DNA of 64,000 bases from Pseudomonas sp. B6002. GTDB taxonomy: Bacteria > Pseudomonadota > Gammaproteobacteria > Pseudomonadales > Pseudomonadaceae. The notes below the pieces were generated by a model, which ran no database searches, was not told the DNA's origin, and saw only the letters and a list, made by a program, of their open reading frames with translations. The position numbers were made by a program, and so were the translations under genes. Positions within the stretch are counted from its first letter, which is position 1. Every line of letters starts with the position of its first letter. Shown here piece after piece: positions 26,102 through 35,400 of the stretch. The DNA lies in the NCBI RefSeq assembly GCF_013385985.1, contig NZ_JACAOY010000014.1:177052-241051 (forward strand). Reading direction: 5' to 3'.

Positions 26102-27117
26102 GGGCGGGTTCCCTGTACGGCCACGGCCTTGCCGGTTTCGAATGACTCGATACAGGCGCGAGCGATCGCCAGGGCGGCGCGGGCGTCTTCGCCGCTGGCC
26201 ATCGGCTTGGCGCCCGTGCGCAGGCAGTCGGCGAAATGGTTGAGTTCGGCGATGTAGGCGTCGCGCAGCAGGTCGGTGTCCATGCGTTGGGTGTCGGCCT
26301 GGATGCCCTGGGCCAGGTAGCGCACCAGGTCGCAATCGTTGAGGCTGCCCATGCTCAACATGCCTTCGCTGCCAAACACTTCTCCGCGCACGTCGTAGCC
26401 GTACACCGCCTGGAAGTTGGCTTCGGCGGTGGCGATGGCGCCGTTGTCGAAGCGGATCGCGACCACGGCAGTGTCGAGGAAACCTTTGCTTTTGAAGGCC
26501 GGGGCGATCAAGGCGTCGGCCATCACATAAACCTGCACCGCCTCGGCCCCGGGGTTGAGGTAGCGCAGGGTGTCGAAGTCGTGGATCAGGGTTTCCAGGA
26601 AGATCACCCACTGCGGCGAAGCGGCCGGATTGTTCAGTGCCGGGTCGCGGGTCAGCGAGCGCAGCAACTGCGGGGTGCCGATACGGCCGGCAGCGACATC
26701 CAGGTGAGCGGTGCGAAAGCTCTTGGCGAAACGCCGGTTGAAGCCGACCTGCAACGGCACCCGCGCATCGGCCGCAGCGGCAATGGCGCGGTCGGCTTCG
26801 TCGAGGGTGATGGCCATGGGTTTTTCGCAGAAGATGCCCTTGCCGGCGCGGGCGGCGCTGATCACCAATTCGGCGTGGCTGCGGGCGGGGGCGGCGATGA
26901 TCACGCCGTCGATGTCCGGATCGTCGAGCAACTGTTGCGGGTCGGTGTAGACCTTGGCCACCCCCAATTCAGCGGCGAGGCGCGCGGCCTGGCCTGGTGT
27001 CGGGTCGGCAATCGCCACCAGGCTGGCGCCGAGGATGTGCCGCGCAGCGGTCAGGCCGTGGAAGCTGCCCATGCGACCGGCACCGATCAGACCCAGGCGG
27101 ATGTTCTGTGTATTCAT
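26098..27117 (-). CDS. Gfo/Idh/MocA-family dehydrogenase (inositol dehydrogenase-like)
   Basis: NAD(P)-dependent oxidoreductase of 339 residues. The Rossmann motif is GLIGAGRMGSFH, followed by EKPMAITLDEADR with the family Lys. The FNRRFAKSFR and HDFDTLRYL segments match inositol 2-dehydrogenases, which oxidise inositols and their derivatives. AAGGGG lies 7 bp before the ATG at 27117. It is the first gene of an operon with a sigma-54 promoter at 27175-27191. MocA in rhizobia is of this family, but so are IolG and many sugar dehydrogenases, so the substrate is open. Confidence 0.9.
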   Translation of the reverse strand: MNTQNIRLGLIGAGRMGSFHGLTAARHILGASLVAIADPTPGQAARLAAELGVAKVYTDPQQLLDDPDIDGVIIAAPARSHAELVISAARAGKGIFCEKPMAITLDEADRAIAAAADARVPLQVGFNRRFAKSFRTAHLDVAAGRIGTPQLLRSLTRDPALNNPAASPQWVIFLETLIHDFDTLRYLNPGAEAVQVYVMADALIAPAFKSKGFLDTAVVAIRFDNGAIATAEANFQAVYGYDVRGEVFGSEGMLSMGSLNDCDLVRYLAQGIQADTQRMDTDLLRDAYIAELNHFADCLRTGAKPMASGEDARAALAIARACIESFETGKAVAVQGTRP

Positions 27118-27174
27118 GAATTGACCCCTTCTTATTGTTGGCCTCAGGACGGTCCTGATGGGCAATGAGGTAGG

Positions 27175-27191
27175 AGCAAGGGCTGTGCCAA
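27175..27191 (-). promoter_or_regulatory. Sigma-54 promoter for the dehydrogenase operon
   Basis: On the minus strand the sequence reads TTGGCAC-AGCCC-TTGCT, a complete match to the TGGCAC-N5-TTGCW consensus, with the -24 GG at 27189/27188 and the -12 GC at 27177/27176. Transcription would start near 27164, leaving a leader of about 47 nt before the ATG at 27117. The divergent gene encodes a sigma-54 activator, which supports the call. Confidence 0.85.
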
Positions 27192-27241
27192 TTCATAAGC
27201 CACTGATATTTATTGATTAATTAATCTTTATAAACAAAAAG

Positions 27242-27276
27242 TGTTCATTTAAATGACATGTCTATACTGGCATGTC
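27242..27276. promoter_or_regulatory. Candidate upstream activator site for the sigma-54 regulator
   Basis: Two dyads overlap here. TCATTTAAATGA at 27245-27256 is a perfect palindrome. GACATG at 27255-27260 and CATGTC at 27271-27276 form an inverted repeat with a 10-bp spacer. They sit 50-100 bp upstream of the sigma-54 promoter, the expected distance for an enhancer-binding protein, and just upstream of the regulator's own start, so autoregulation is possible. Confidence 0.45.
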
Positions 27277-27301
27277 GAAAATATGAACATGGGTACCCCG
27301 G

Positions 27302-29275
27302 ATGAGCATGGCGTTCAGCGTACAAGACCTCGATTACCTCACGGCCCTGGGGCCTGCGGCGCTGAATGACGGCCCCGTTCCAGCCCTGGAGCAGGCGTGG
27401 CGAGCATGCCTGGCGGGTGAGGTCGAGCGCCCGGCCGGGGTGCGGCAGGTCATCTGGGATTCGTGGCGGCGCAGCGTCGAGGCGGGGCTCGACCCGGCTG
27501 ACAGCGCGTATCGCTTTGTCGCCGACGAAGCACTGGCCGCCACCCTGGCCACTCACCGCGTCCTGATCGGCGCCGCCGCGCACGTCATGCATGGGCTGTT
27601 GGCCTATAACCCACGCGGGCATATCAACCTCACCGATGCTCGCGGCACCACCTTGTACTTCTGCGGGCTGGATATCACGCCGGTCGGCAGCCGCCTGCTG
27701 GAGTCGGTGCAGGGCACCAATTGCACCGGCCTGGCCCTGGCCGAAGACCGCCTGGTGTATGTGCTGGCCGAAGAAAACTTCGCCACGGGCTTGCGCCAAC
27801 GCCGCATGCACTGCGCCGCCGCGCCGATCAAAAACGCCCAGGGCCAGACCCTGGCGATGCTGACCCTCACGGCCGAGCCTGGCTGGTTTCATTTCCATAC
27901 CCTGGGCACCGTGCAGGCCGCAGCCGAAGCAGTGTCGCGGCAGATGGCGCTGCACGGTTTGCTGGAAGAGCAGCAAGCCGTGCTCGAAGTGCTCAACGAA
28001 GGCCTGGTGGTGCTGGATGAGCGCGGTTGCATCAAGGCGCTCAACCGTTATGCGCGGCAATTGTTCGGCGTGGGCCCGGAGCTGGTCGGCAGCCCGTTCC
28101 AGCGTTTGGGCCGCAGCGAGTTGAGCGACGTGCTGGGCGAGCCGGTGCGCGACCTCGATTGCACCTTTCACCTGCAGGACCGCAGCCAGCTCGCCTGCCT
28201 GGTTTCGGTGTGCCCGCTGGAGCAGGGCGGGGTGATCGTGTCGCTGCGCGAGAACCGGCGGATCCGCGAGATTACCCGACGTATCATCGGCACCCAGGCC
28301 CGCTACACCTTTGAGACCATCCAGGGCGGTTCGCGGGCCATCCACGACGCGTTGCACTTGGGGCGCATCGCCAGTCGCAGCGATTCCACCACCTTGATCC
28401 TCGGCGAAAGCGGCACCGGCAAGGAGCTGTTCGCCCAGGCGATTCACAACGGCAGCGACCGTCATAAAGGCCCATTCGTGGCGGTCAACTGCGGTGCGAT
28501 CCCGCGGGACCTGGTGCAAAGCGAGCTGTTCGGGCATGTGGAAGGCGCGTTCACCGGTGCCACCCGTGGCGGTTCGGCGGGCAAGTTTGAATTGGCGGAT
28601 GGCGGCACGATCTTCCTGGATGAGATTGGTGACATGTCCTTCGATGCCCAGGTGAGTTTGCTGCGGGTGTTGCAGGAGGGTGAAGTCACCCGCGTGGGCG
28701 CGAAAAACTCGCGGCGGGTGGATGTGCGCATCATTGCGGCCACCCATCGCAACCTGAGCCTGGCAGTGGCCGAGGGCGCCTTTCGCGAAGACCTCTACTA
28801 TCGCCTCAACGTGCTGAACCTCACCGTGCCGCCGCTGCGTATGCGCCGCGAAGACATCCCATTGCTGGCACGGCATTTTCTTGCGCGCTTTGCCCGCTCA
28901 CTGCGTAAATCGGTGCAGGGTTTTGCGCCGGAGGCGCTGGCATTGCTGTCGGCCTACGGTTGGCCGGGCAATGTGCGCGAGTTGGAAAACAGCATCGAAC
29001 GGGCAACCAACCTGGCCACGGGTGAGTTGATCCAGGCGAGCGACCTGCCGCTGGAGACCCGCCACCGAGCGCCGGCACGCGCTTATGAGCCGCAGCCTGC
29101 CCAAGACCTGAGCAGTCATGAAATGCAGGCGATTGCGGCGGCTTTGCACAGTACCGGTGGCAATATCCGCCTGGCTGCGCGGCAGCTCAACGTGTCGCGG
29201 GGCGGGCTGTACAACAAGATGAGCCGCTTGGGCCTGAATGCCGCCGATTTCCGAACAAGCACCCCAGCCCCGTAG
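27302..29275 (+). CDS. Sigma-54-dependent activator (AcoR-like: GAF-PAS-AAA+-Fis)
   Basis: Enhancer-binding protein of 657 residues. An N-terminal GAF-like sensor (about 60-220) is followed by a PAS-like segment (about 225-310) and an AAA+ domain with Walker A GESGTGKE, the sigma-54 contact motif GAFTGA and Walker B FLDEIGD. The C-terminal Fis-type HTH is [22 protein letters not shown]. It likely activates the divergent dehydrogenase operon from the sigma-54 promoter at 27175-27191. Its signal is probably a pathway intermediate sensed by the GAF domain. The TAG stop is the TAG of a REP element (GTAGGAGCC). The ribosome binding site is weak. Confidence 0.92.
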   Translation: MSMAFSVQDLDYLTALGPAALNDGPVPALEQAWRACLAGEVERPAGVRQVIWDSWRRSVEAGLDPADSAYRFVADEALAATLATHRVLIGAAAHVMHGLLAYNPRGHINLTDARGTTLYFCGLDITPVGSRLLESVQGTNCTGLALAEDRLVYVLAEENFATGLRQRRMHCAAAPIKNAQGQTLAMLTLTAEPGWFHFHTLGTVQAAAEAVSRQMALHGLLEEQQAVLEVLNEGLVVLDERGCIKALNRYARQLFGVGPELVGSPFQRLGRSELSDVLGEPVRDLDCTFHLQDRSQLACLVSVCPLEQGGVIVSLRENRRIREITRRIIGTQARYTFETIQGGSRAIHDALHLGRIASRSDSTTLILGESGTGKELFAQAIHNGSDRHKGPFVAVNCGAIPRDLVQSELFGHVEGAFTGATRGGSAGKFELADGGTIFLDEIGDMSFDAQVSLLRVLQEGEVTRVGAKNSRRVDVRIIAATHRNLSLAVAEGAFREDLYYRLNVLNLTVPPLRMRREDIPLLARHFLARFARSLRKSVQGFAPEALALLSAYGWPGNVRELENSIERATNLATGELIQASDLPLETRHRAPARAYEPQPAQDLSSHEMQAIAAALHSTGGNIRLAARQLNVSRGGLYNKMSRLGLNAADFRTSTPAP

Positions 29276-29353
29276 GAGCCGGCTTGCCGGCGATGAGGCC
29301 ATTGTTTTCAGCACATACCTTGAGGCCGCCATCGCCGGCAAGCCGGCTCCTAC
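29272..29353. repeat. REP pair joining two convergent genes
   Basis: Inverted REP units at about 29272-29294 and 29328-29353, core GTAGGAGCCGGCTTGCCGGC and its complement. The left unit supplies the TAG stop of the sigma-54 activator gene (29273-29275). The right unit supplies the TAG stop of rtcR on the other strand (29352-29350). The pair therefore spans the entire space between the two coding regions. Confidence 0.9.
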
Positions 29354-30933
29354 AAGGGTTTGAGTTGCTTCCAGTCGATGCCGAAGCGCGCCAGGTATTT
29401 GCGCAGGCGGTCTGCGTCGTTCGGCTGGGCCTTGGCTTGGCGCGAGACGCCGAACAGGCGGCGGCCGGCGTCGGAGAGGCTGTCGGCCTGCAGGCACACA
29501 TCGATCACCGCCTTGAGTTGCAGCTGGTCGAACAGGTCCAGGTCGTCGGGCAGAAAGGCCTGCGGCTCGGACAGTCCCCAGGCGTAGCGCAGGCGCCGAA
29601 TTTCTTCTTCGACCTGGGTTTCATCAATGCGACCGCTGTCGGCCAATGTTGCCATGCGGGTGATCGACGCGGACAGTTCGCGAAAGTTACCCAGCCACGC
29701 CGCTTCGCTGGAGCTGGCGAACGCCAGGTAGCGGCGGCGCGCTTCCAGGTTGAAGCGCACGCGGCGGCCTTGTTCGCGGGCATGGCGTTCCAGTTCGAAG
29801 TCGAGGTTGGGCTCGATGTCTTCCCGTCGGCCCGCCAGGCCGGGCAGGTCGAATGTCCACAGGTTGATCCGCGCGTACAGGTCTTCGCGAAACAACCCCT
29901 CGGCCACGCGCCCGCGCAGGTCGCGGTGGGTGCCGGCGATGATCAGGAAGTCGCTGGCCACTTCGCGGTCGGCGCCCATGGGGTAGAAGCGTTTTTCTTC
30001 GATGGCCTTGAGCAGCATCGCCTGTTCGTCCAGGCCCAGCTCGCCGATTTCATCAAGGAACAGCATGCCGCCGTCCGCCGCGCGCAGCAGGCCGTCGCGG
30101 GCGTTTTGCGCGCCAGTGAAGGCGCCTTTGATATGCCCGAACAATGCCGACATCGCGCCGTCGCCGCGTAGGGTGGCGCAGTTCACTTCGACGAAACGCC
30201 CCTGTACTTGATGGCGGCTGCGCTTGAGTTCAAAGATGCGCCGGGCCAGGAAGGATTTGCCGGCGCCCGTGGGGCCGATCAACAGCATGGGCGCGGTGGA
30301 GCGCACGGCCACCCGTTCGATTTGTTCGATGGACGCATTGAACGCGCTGTTGCGCGTGGCGATCCCGGATTTCAGGAAGGCCAGGCCCTCCAGGCGCTGA
30401 TGGGCAAAACGCGAGGCGATGCGGTCGTAGCGCGACAGGTCGAGGTCGATCAGGGTATGGGTGCCGGTGGCGGGCGCCGTTTCGTCCAGGCGGCGCGTGG
30501 GGGAGGTCTGGACCAGTCGCGCTGGCAGGTTGCGCGCCTCGGTCAGCAGGAACCAGCAGATCTGCGCCACGTGGGTGCCAGTGGTGATGTGGACCAGGTA
30601 GTCCTCGTGCTCGGTGTCGAAGCGGTAGTTGGCGGTGAAGTCGTGCAGCGCGCCGTACACTTCTTCGAAATCCCAGGGGTTGTTCAGCGGCATCGGGTGC
30701 AGGCGCACGTCGGTGTGCGGCGAGACTTGCCCGATGTCGGCGCGTATCCGCTCGGCAATGCTGACGTCGCGGGCGTCGATGTCGTGGATCAGCTCCAGGC
30801 GATCAATTTGCAAGTTGTCCTGCTGGCACAAGCCGACGCTGGGGCGCCAATGGTTCCAGCGATTGGCGCCCTTGCCGACGCGATCCAGTTTGGAGCCGAT
30901 AAATCCGATGGCGACCGTGCGCTTGCGTTTCAT
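29350..30933 (-). CDS. rtcR: RtcR, sigma-54-dependent activator of RNA repair genes
   Basis: Regulator of 527 residues, close to the usual RtcR length. The N-terminal CARF-like domain (about 1-180; [30 protein letters not shown]) senses RNA ends. The AAA+ domain has Walker A GPTGAGKS, the sigma-54 loop GAFTGA and Walker [12 protein letters not shown], followed by a C-terminal helical DNA-binding region. Known RtcR proteins activate rtcBA in response to RNA fragments with cyclic phosphate ends. It is divergent from rtcB, which has a matching sigma-54 promoter. The stop codon lies inside a REP element. Confidence 0.95.
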   Translation of the reverse strand: MKRKRTVAIGFIGSKLDRVGKGANRWNHWRPSVGLCQQDNLQIDRLELIHDIDARDVSIAERIRADIGQVSPHTDVRLHPMPLNNPWDFEEVYGALHDFTANYRFDTEHEDYLVHITTGTHVAQICWFLLTEARNLPARLVQTSPTRRLDETAPATGTHTLIDLDLSRYDRIASRFAHQRLEGLAFLKSGIATRNSAFNASIEQIERVAVRSTAPMLLIGPTGAGKSFLARRIFELKRSRHQVQGRFVEVNCATLRGDGAMSALFGHIKGAFTGAQNARDGLLRAADGGMLFLDEIGELGLDEQAMLLKAIEEKRFYPMGADREVASDFLIIAGTHRDLRGRVAEGLFREDLYARINLWTFDLPGLAGRREDIEPNLDFELERHAREQGRRVRFNLEARRRYLAFASSSEAAWLGNFRELSASITRMATLADSGRIDETQVEEEIRRLRYAWGLSEPQAFLPDDLDLFDQLQLKAVIDVCLQADSLSDAGRRLFGVSRQAKAQPNDADRLRKYLARFGIDWKQLKPL

Positions 30934-31079
30934 GGATAGACCAAAATATAAGTGACGATAGGTAAGGATATGGATGTGATGAAAGGGCTGTCATGGTTTT
31001 TTCGTAGAGATTTCTTGATTGTGAAAAATACCTATTAAAAACAATTGGTTAAAAATTTTATGTGAACTTTCTGAATATC

Positions 31080-31095
31080 TGGCATGACCGCTGCT
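31080..31095 (+). promoter_or_regulatory. Sigma-54 promoter for rtcB
   Basis: TGGCAT-GACCG-CTGCT matches the -24/-12 consensus TGGCAC-N5-TTGCT with two changes and correct spacing; the invariant GG (31081-31082) and GC (31093-31094) are present. Transcription would begin near 31106, giving a leader of about 40 nt to the rtcB ATG at 31146. This agrees with the known sigma-54/RtcR control of rtcBA. Confidence 0.85.
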
Positions 31096-31145
31096 ATATC
31101 CCAGCCAACGCCGCAGTGACGGCTTTCAAGAAAAGAATCGAGATC

Positions 31146-32372
31146 ATGCAAGAGAAGACCTACCAACTGCTGGAAGTGGCCAACGGCAAGCCGATCAAAC
31201 TCTGGACCCAGGGCGTGCCTGTTGAACCCGAAGCCCGCCAGCAATTGATGAACACCGCCCAGATGCCGTTCATCTTCAAACACCTGGCGGTAATGCCGGA
31301 TGTGCACCTGGGCAAGGGGTCGACCATTGGCAGTGTGATCCCCACCGTGGGCGCAATCATCCCGGCAGCGGTGGGGGTGGACATCGGTTGCGGCATGATC
31401 GCCGCCCGCACCACGTTGATGGCCGGTGACTTGCCCGACAACCTGTTTGGCTTGCGCTGCGCCATCGAGGCCGCCGTGCCCCATGGCCGCACCCGCAGCC
31501 GAAAAGGCCGTGACAAAGGCGCCTGGGAAGATGTACCGGCCGAGGCGGATCAGGTGTGGGCGGCGTTGCACCCGCGCTTCAAGGCGATCACCGACAAGTA
31601 CCCGCAACTGGAACGCGCCAACCACCGCCAGCACCTGGGTACGTTGGGCACCGGCAACCACTTTGTCGAGGTGTGCCTGGATGAAGCCAACCGTGTCTGG
31701 TTCATGTTGCACAGCGGTTCCCGTGGCGTCGGTAACGCGATCGGTAACTTGTTTATCCAGCTGGCCCAGGCCGATATGCGCCAGCACATCGCCAACTTGC
31801 CGGACCGTGACCTGGCGTATTTCGAAGAGGGCAGCCAGCACTTCGATGACTATGTAGAAGCGGTGGGCTGGGCCCAGGATTTTGCCCGGCAGAACCGCGA
31901 GTTGATGATGCGCGCCGTGGTGCAGGCCACGCGCCAGGTGATCAAGAAGCCGTTTGAAGTGGCGTTGGAAGCCGTGAACTGCCATCACAACTACGTGCAG
32001 AAAGAACGGCATTTTGGCGAAGAGGTGCTGGTCACGCGCAAAGGCGCGGTGTCGGCGAAGAAGGGCGAGCTGGGGATTATCCCGGGTTCCATGGGCGCCA
32101 AGAGCTTCATCGTGCGCGGCCTGGGTAACGAGGAGTCGTTCTGCTCTTGCAGCCATGGTGCCGGCCGCACCATGAGCCGTACCAAGGCGAAGAACACCTT
32201 CACCGTGGCCGACCAGGTGCGTGCGACGGCCCACGTGGAATGCCGCAAGGACGCCGATGTGATCGATGAAATACCGATGGCCTACAAGGACATCGACCAG
32301 GTCATGCACGCCCAGCGCGAGCTGGTGGAAGTGCTGCACACCTTGCGCCAAGTGGTGTGTGTCAAAGGATAG
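31146..32372 (+). CDS. rtcB: RtcB RNA-splicing/repair ligase
   Basis: GTP- and Mn2+-dependent RNA ligase of 408 residues joining 2',3'-cyclic phosphate or 3'-phosphate ends to 5'-OH ends. Visible motifs are MPDVHLGKGSTIGSV near residue 50, the metal-binding VDIGCGM (Cys82), GTGNHFVEV and the guanylylation-site region CSCSHGAGRTMSR. The start at 31146 (MQEKTYQLLEVANGKPIKLW) is the family start. An upstream in-frame ATG at 31062 precedes the sigma-54 promoter and so cannot lie on the main transcript. It is the first gene of a three-gene repair operon. Confidence 0.95.
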   Translation: MQEKTYQLLEVANGKPIKLWTQGVPVEPEARQQLMNTAQMPFIFKHLAVMPDVHLGKGSTIGSVIPTVGAIIPAAVGVDIGCGMIAARTTLMAGDLPDNLFGLRCAIEAAVPHGRTRSRKGRDKGAWEDVPAEADQVWAALHPRFKAITDKYPQLERANHRQHLGTLGTGNHFVEVCLDEANRVWFMLHSGSRGVGNAIGNLFIQLAQADMRQHIANLPDRDLAYFEEGSQHFDDYVEAVGWAQDFARQNRELMMRAVVQATRQVIKKPFEVALEAVNCHHNYVQKERHFGEEVLVTRKGAVSAKKGELGIIPGSMGAKSFIVRGLGNEESFCSCSHGAGRTMSRTKAKNTFTVADQVRATAHVECRKDADVIDEIPMAYKDIDQVMHAQRELVEVLHTLRQVVCVKG

Positions 32373-32385
32373 GAGGGGAATCAGG

Positions 32386-33174
32386 ATGGAAAGGGAAGAG
32401 CGTCACCCACTCTGCGACGCCATGCGTGCGCGGGTGTTGCAAGAGTTGGAACGAATCGAGCGCGAGCGCAATGTCACGGTGTTGTACGCCTGTGAGTCCG
32501 GCAGCCGGGCCTGGGGCTTTGCCTCCACCGACAGTGACTACGATGTGCGCTTCGTCTACGTGGAGAAGCCCGATTGGTTCATGCAGGTGGACACGCCACG
32601 GGACGTGATCGAGCGCCCGCTGGATGACGAACTGGATATCAGCGGTTGGGAACTGCGCAAAACCCTGGGGCTGCTGCGCAAATCCAATCCCACGTTGCTG
32701 GAATGGCTGGATTCGCCGCTGGTGTATCGCCAGGACGCTACCGCCACCGCGCAACTGCGTGGGTTGGCCGAGGCGTTCTACAGCCCGCCGGCTGCGCGCA
32801 GTCATTACTTGTCGATGGCCAAGAAGAATTTTCGCGGTTACCTGCAAGGCGATTCGGTGCGTTTCAAGAAGTACTTCTACGTGCTGCGCCCGTTACTCGC
32901 GGTGCGTTGGATCGACCTGGGCCTGGGCCGCCCGCCGATGACCTTCGCCGACCTCCTGGGGACGGTGGATGACGCGCAACTGTTGGATGAAGTAGCGGCC
33001 CTGCTGGTGTTGAAGCGCAATGCCGACGAGGCGGCCTACGGGCCACGGCGACCGGCATTGCATGCCTATATCCAGCGTGAACTGGAACGCCAAGTGCCGT
33101 CATTGCCACGCACCCGCGCAGACTCACAACAGCTGGATGACTACCTGCGCAGCACGGTCAAACACTTTGCATAA
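32386..33174 (+). CDS. RlaP-like nucleotidyltransferase of RNA repair operon
   Basis: Protein of 262 residues with a polymerase-beta-type nucleotidyltransferase core: GSRAWGF at residues 39-45 followed by DSDYDVRFVYV with Asp51 and Asp53, the GS...DxD metal site. It belongs to the predicted nucleotidyltransferase group (Pfam RlaP/YcgL type) that recurs in rtc operons; its reaction is not established to my knowledge. GGAGGGG lies before the ATG, 13 bp after the rtcB stop, and rtcA follows with almost no gap. A role in modifying or protecting RNA ends is inferred from context only. Confidence 0.88.
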   Translation: MEREERHPLCDAMRARVLQELERIERERNVTVLYACESGSRAWGFASTDSDYDVRFVYVEKPDWFMQVDTPRDVIERPLDDELDISGWELRKTLGLLRKSNPTLLEWLDSPLVYRQDATATAQLRGLAEAFYSPPAARSHYLSMAKKNFRGYLQGDSVRFKKYFYVLRPLLAVRWIDLGLGRPPMTFADLLGTVDDAQLLDEVAALLVLKRNADEAAYGPRRPALHAYIQRELERQVPSLPRTRADSQQLDDYLRSTVKHFA

Positions 33175-33185
33175 GGATGTACGAA

Positions 33186-34199
33186 ATGATTGAGCTTGAT
33201 GGCGCCATGGGCGGTGGCCAGGTGCTGCGCAGTGGCTTGAGCCTGGCGATGGTCACCGGGCAGGGCCTGCACATCTGCAATATCCGCGCCAAGCGCAGCC
33301 GGCCGGGGTTGATGCGTCAACACCTGACGGCTGTGCTGGCGGCGGCACAGGTGTGTGGTGCCAAGGTGGAAGGGGCCGAGTTGGGCTCCCAGACGCTGCG
33401 CTTTGAACCGGGCGCGATTCAGGGCGGTGAATACCGCTTCAGCATCGGCACTGCCGGCAGTTGCACCCTGGTGCTGCAAACCTTGTTGCCAGCGTTGTTG
33501 CGCGCACCGACGGCCAGCCGCGTGACGATCTGCGGCGGCACCCACAACCCACTGGCGCCGCCGGTGGACTTCCTGCAACGCGCCTGGCTGCCGTTGTTGC
33601 GCCGCATGGGTGCGCGCATTGAACTGAGCCTGAATCGGTATGGATTTGCCCCGGCAGGCGGTGGCGAACTGGAGGCTTTTATCCAGCCGTCCGAACTGGC
33701 TCCGCTGCACCTGATGCAGCGCGGCAAGTTGCTCGAATCACGCGCCATTGCCCTGAACGCCGGACTGCCCGCCGAGGTCAGCGAGCGTGAGCTCAAGCGC
33801 GTGGGCCAGCGCCTGGCGTTCGACGACACGCAACTGCTTTCGGTGGCCATCGACCCCGAACAAGGCCCCGGTAATCTGCTGATGCTGGAGTATGTGCACG
33901 AACACGTCACCGAGGTGTTCAGCGCCTTCGGCATGCACAGGCTGCGTGCCGAAAAGGTGGCTGACCAGGCCATCGAACAGGCACAGGCATGGCGTTGCAC
34001 GCAGACGGCGGTGGGTGAGCATTTGGCCGATCAACTGCTATTGCCGATGGCAATGGCCGGTGGCGGCAGTTTTACCACGCCGCACATGAGCGACCACTTG
34101 CACAGCAATATGCACGTGATCCAGCGCTTCCTGCCGGTGGCGATTGACAGCCATGTGCTGGAAGAGGGCGGGCTTAAAATCGAGTGCCGCGCGCTTTAA
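33186..34199 (+). CDS. rtcA: RtcA RNA 3'-terminal phosphate cyclase
   Basis: Enzyme of 337 residues that converts RNA 3'-phosphates to 2',3'-cyclic phosphates using ATP. Family features are GGGQVLRSGLSLAMVTG at the N-terminus, AGSCTLVLQTLLPALL, and near the C-terminus SDHLHSNMHVIQRFL, which carries the adenylylated His. An ATG at 33177 is also in frame, but AAGGA at 33173-33177 lies 8 bp before the ATG at 33186, which is preferred. It is the third gene of the rtcB operon. Its stop overlaps the convergent lacI-type gene's stop by 4 bp. Confidence 0.94.
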   Translation: MIELDGAMGGGQVLRSGLSLAMVTGQGLHICNIRAKRSRPGLMRQHLTAVLAAAQVCGAKVEGAELGSQTLRFEPGAIQGGEYRFSIGTAGSCTLVLQTLLPALLRAPTASRVTICGGTHNPLAPPVDFLQRAWLPLLRRMGARIELSLNRYGFAPAGGGELEAFIQPSELAPLHLMQRGKLLESRAIALNAGLPAEVSERELKRVGQRLAFDDTQLLSVAIDPEQGPGNLLMLEYVHEHVTEVFSAFGMHRLRAEKVADQAIEQAQAWRCTQTAVGEHLADQLLLPMAMAGGGSFTTPHMSDHLHSNMHVIQRFLPVAIDSHVLEEGGLKIECRAL

Positions 34200-35239
34200 A
34201 GGTTCTCCGAGGTCACGATCTGCGGCGCAATGTACATCCGGTGCCGCACCGGGTCGAAGGTCTCGGCGGTCTGCAAATCCACCAGCAATTCGATCAGCGC
34301 AGTGGCCGTCTGGCGCGGTTGTGAATCCATCACCACATCGATCAGGCCTTGGCGCAACGCCTGGCGCGACAGTTCGGTGGACTCCTGCAGGATGCAGCAC
34401 AACGCCGGTCGTTTGGGCAACTGCGCCAGGGCGCTGATGATGCCGTCTCCGCCACCACCCACTACGCACAGGCCGCGCAGGTCTGTGTGGCGGGTGATCA
34501 GGTCGAGGGTGGCCTCTTCGGTGATGTCGCTGTTATCCAGGTTGATCAGCGGCTCAAGTGGCTTGAGCCCCGGTGCGTGTTCGGCCAGGTAGCTGTGCAA
34601 ACCTTCGACCCGCGCCTGGTGGCCGAGGAAGCGATGGCCGCCCAATAGAATCCCCACACTGCCTTTGCGCGCCCCACAGGTGCGGGCCAGCAACCAGCCC
34701 ATGGTGCGCCCGACCACATGATTGTCCTGGCCCACATAGGGTTCGGCGGCGTGTTCGTGGATATCCGAGAGCAGCGCCACCACCGGCACGCCGGCTTCGC
34801 GGATTTGCGCCAATGTGGCGTTGATCAGCGGGTGGGCAAAACTGACCACGGCGAGGGCGTCGCATTGCACGGCCAGGTGTTCGATCTGGGCGGCGATCAC
34901 GCTTGGCGTGCGGTCCACGATGTACTCGAACTGGCAGGTCAGGTTGGCACCGGCGTGGTGCTGCGCCGCTTCGCCAATCGCCTGCGCCAGGCTGGCGTAG
35001 AACGCTTGAGCGGTGGCCAGCAGCAGGATGCCGAAACGGTAGGTTGGCCGACGTTCGCGAATGCGCTGCCCGATCAGCCGCGCGGCAAAATAACCCACGG
35101 CTTCGGCGGCTTGGAACACTTGCTCGGCGGTCTGTGGGTTGACCGGCGCGCGGGCGTTCAACACCCGGTCGACGGTGGCCACGCTCAGCCCTGCATGGGC
35201 GGCAACGGTGGCGATGGTTGGGCGTTTGTTGTTGTTCAT
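34196..35239 (-). CDS. LacI-family transcriptional regulator
   Basis: Repressor of 347 residues. The N-terminal LacI HTH reads TIATVAAHAGLSVATVDRVLN, followed by the hinge helix and a periplasmic-binding-protein-like effector domain (YRFGILLLATAQAFYASLAQAIGEAA). Such regulators bind sugars or polyols. A perfect 20-bp inverted repeat at 35258-35277 lies just upstream of its own start and upstream of the divergent mocDEF-like operon, so it probably represses both. The effector is likely the substrate of that operon. It is convergent with rtcA. Confidence 0.92.
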   Translation of the reverse strand: MNNNKRPTIATVAAHAGLSVATVDRVLNARAPVNPQTAEQVFQAAEAVGYFAARLIGQRIRERRPTYRFGILLLATAQAFYASLAQAIGEAAQHHAGANLTCQFEYIVDRTPSVIAAQIEHLAVQCDALAVVSFAHPLINATLAQIREAGVPVVALLSDIHEHAAEPYVGQDNHVVGRTMGWLLARTCGARKGSVGILLGGHRFLGHQARVEGLHSYLAEHAPGLKPLEPLINLDNSDITEEATLDLITRHTDLRGLCVVGGGGDGIISALAQLPKRPALCCILQESTELSRQALRQGLIDVVMDSQPRQTATALIELLVDLQTAETFDPVRHRMYIAPQIVTSENL

Positions 35240-35257
35240 GGCTGGCCCTGTCTGCGT

Positions 35258-35277
35258 CTTGATAGAAAACTATCAAG
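35258..35277. promoter_or_regulatory. LacI-type operator (perfect inverted repeat) with extra half-site
   Basis: CTTGATAG-AAAA-CTATCAAG is a perfect dyad with 8-bp arms and a 4-bp centre. A further exact copy of one arm, CTTGATAG, occurs at 35300-35307. It lies 19 bp upstream of the lacI-type gene start and about 125 bp upstream of the divergent desaturase-like gene. Size and symmetry fit a LacI-family dimer site. Confidence 0.75.
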
Positions 35278-35400
35278 CCCCGCTGGACCTGGATGATAGC
35301 TTGATAGGGAATGGATTCAAGGCCTTGAGGGTGAATTACCCGTTCTCTATCGTGGGTTTCGCAAAGCCCCTGAAACCCACGCTTGCGGAGAACAATAACA

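Noticed and set aside
31062-31145. Upstream ATG of rtcB giving 28 extra residues
   Set aside because: The extension precedes and spans the sigma-54 promoter, so it would not be on the sigma-54 transcript; the family start is MQEKTYQLLEV.
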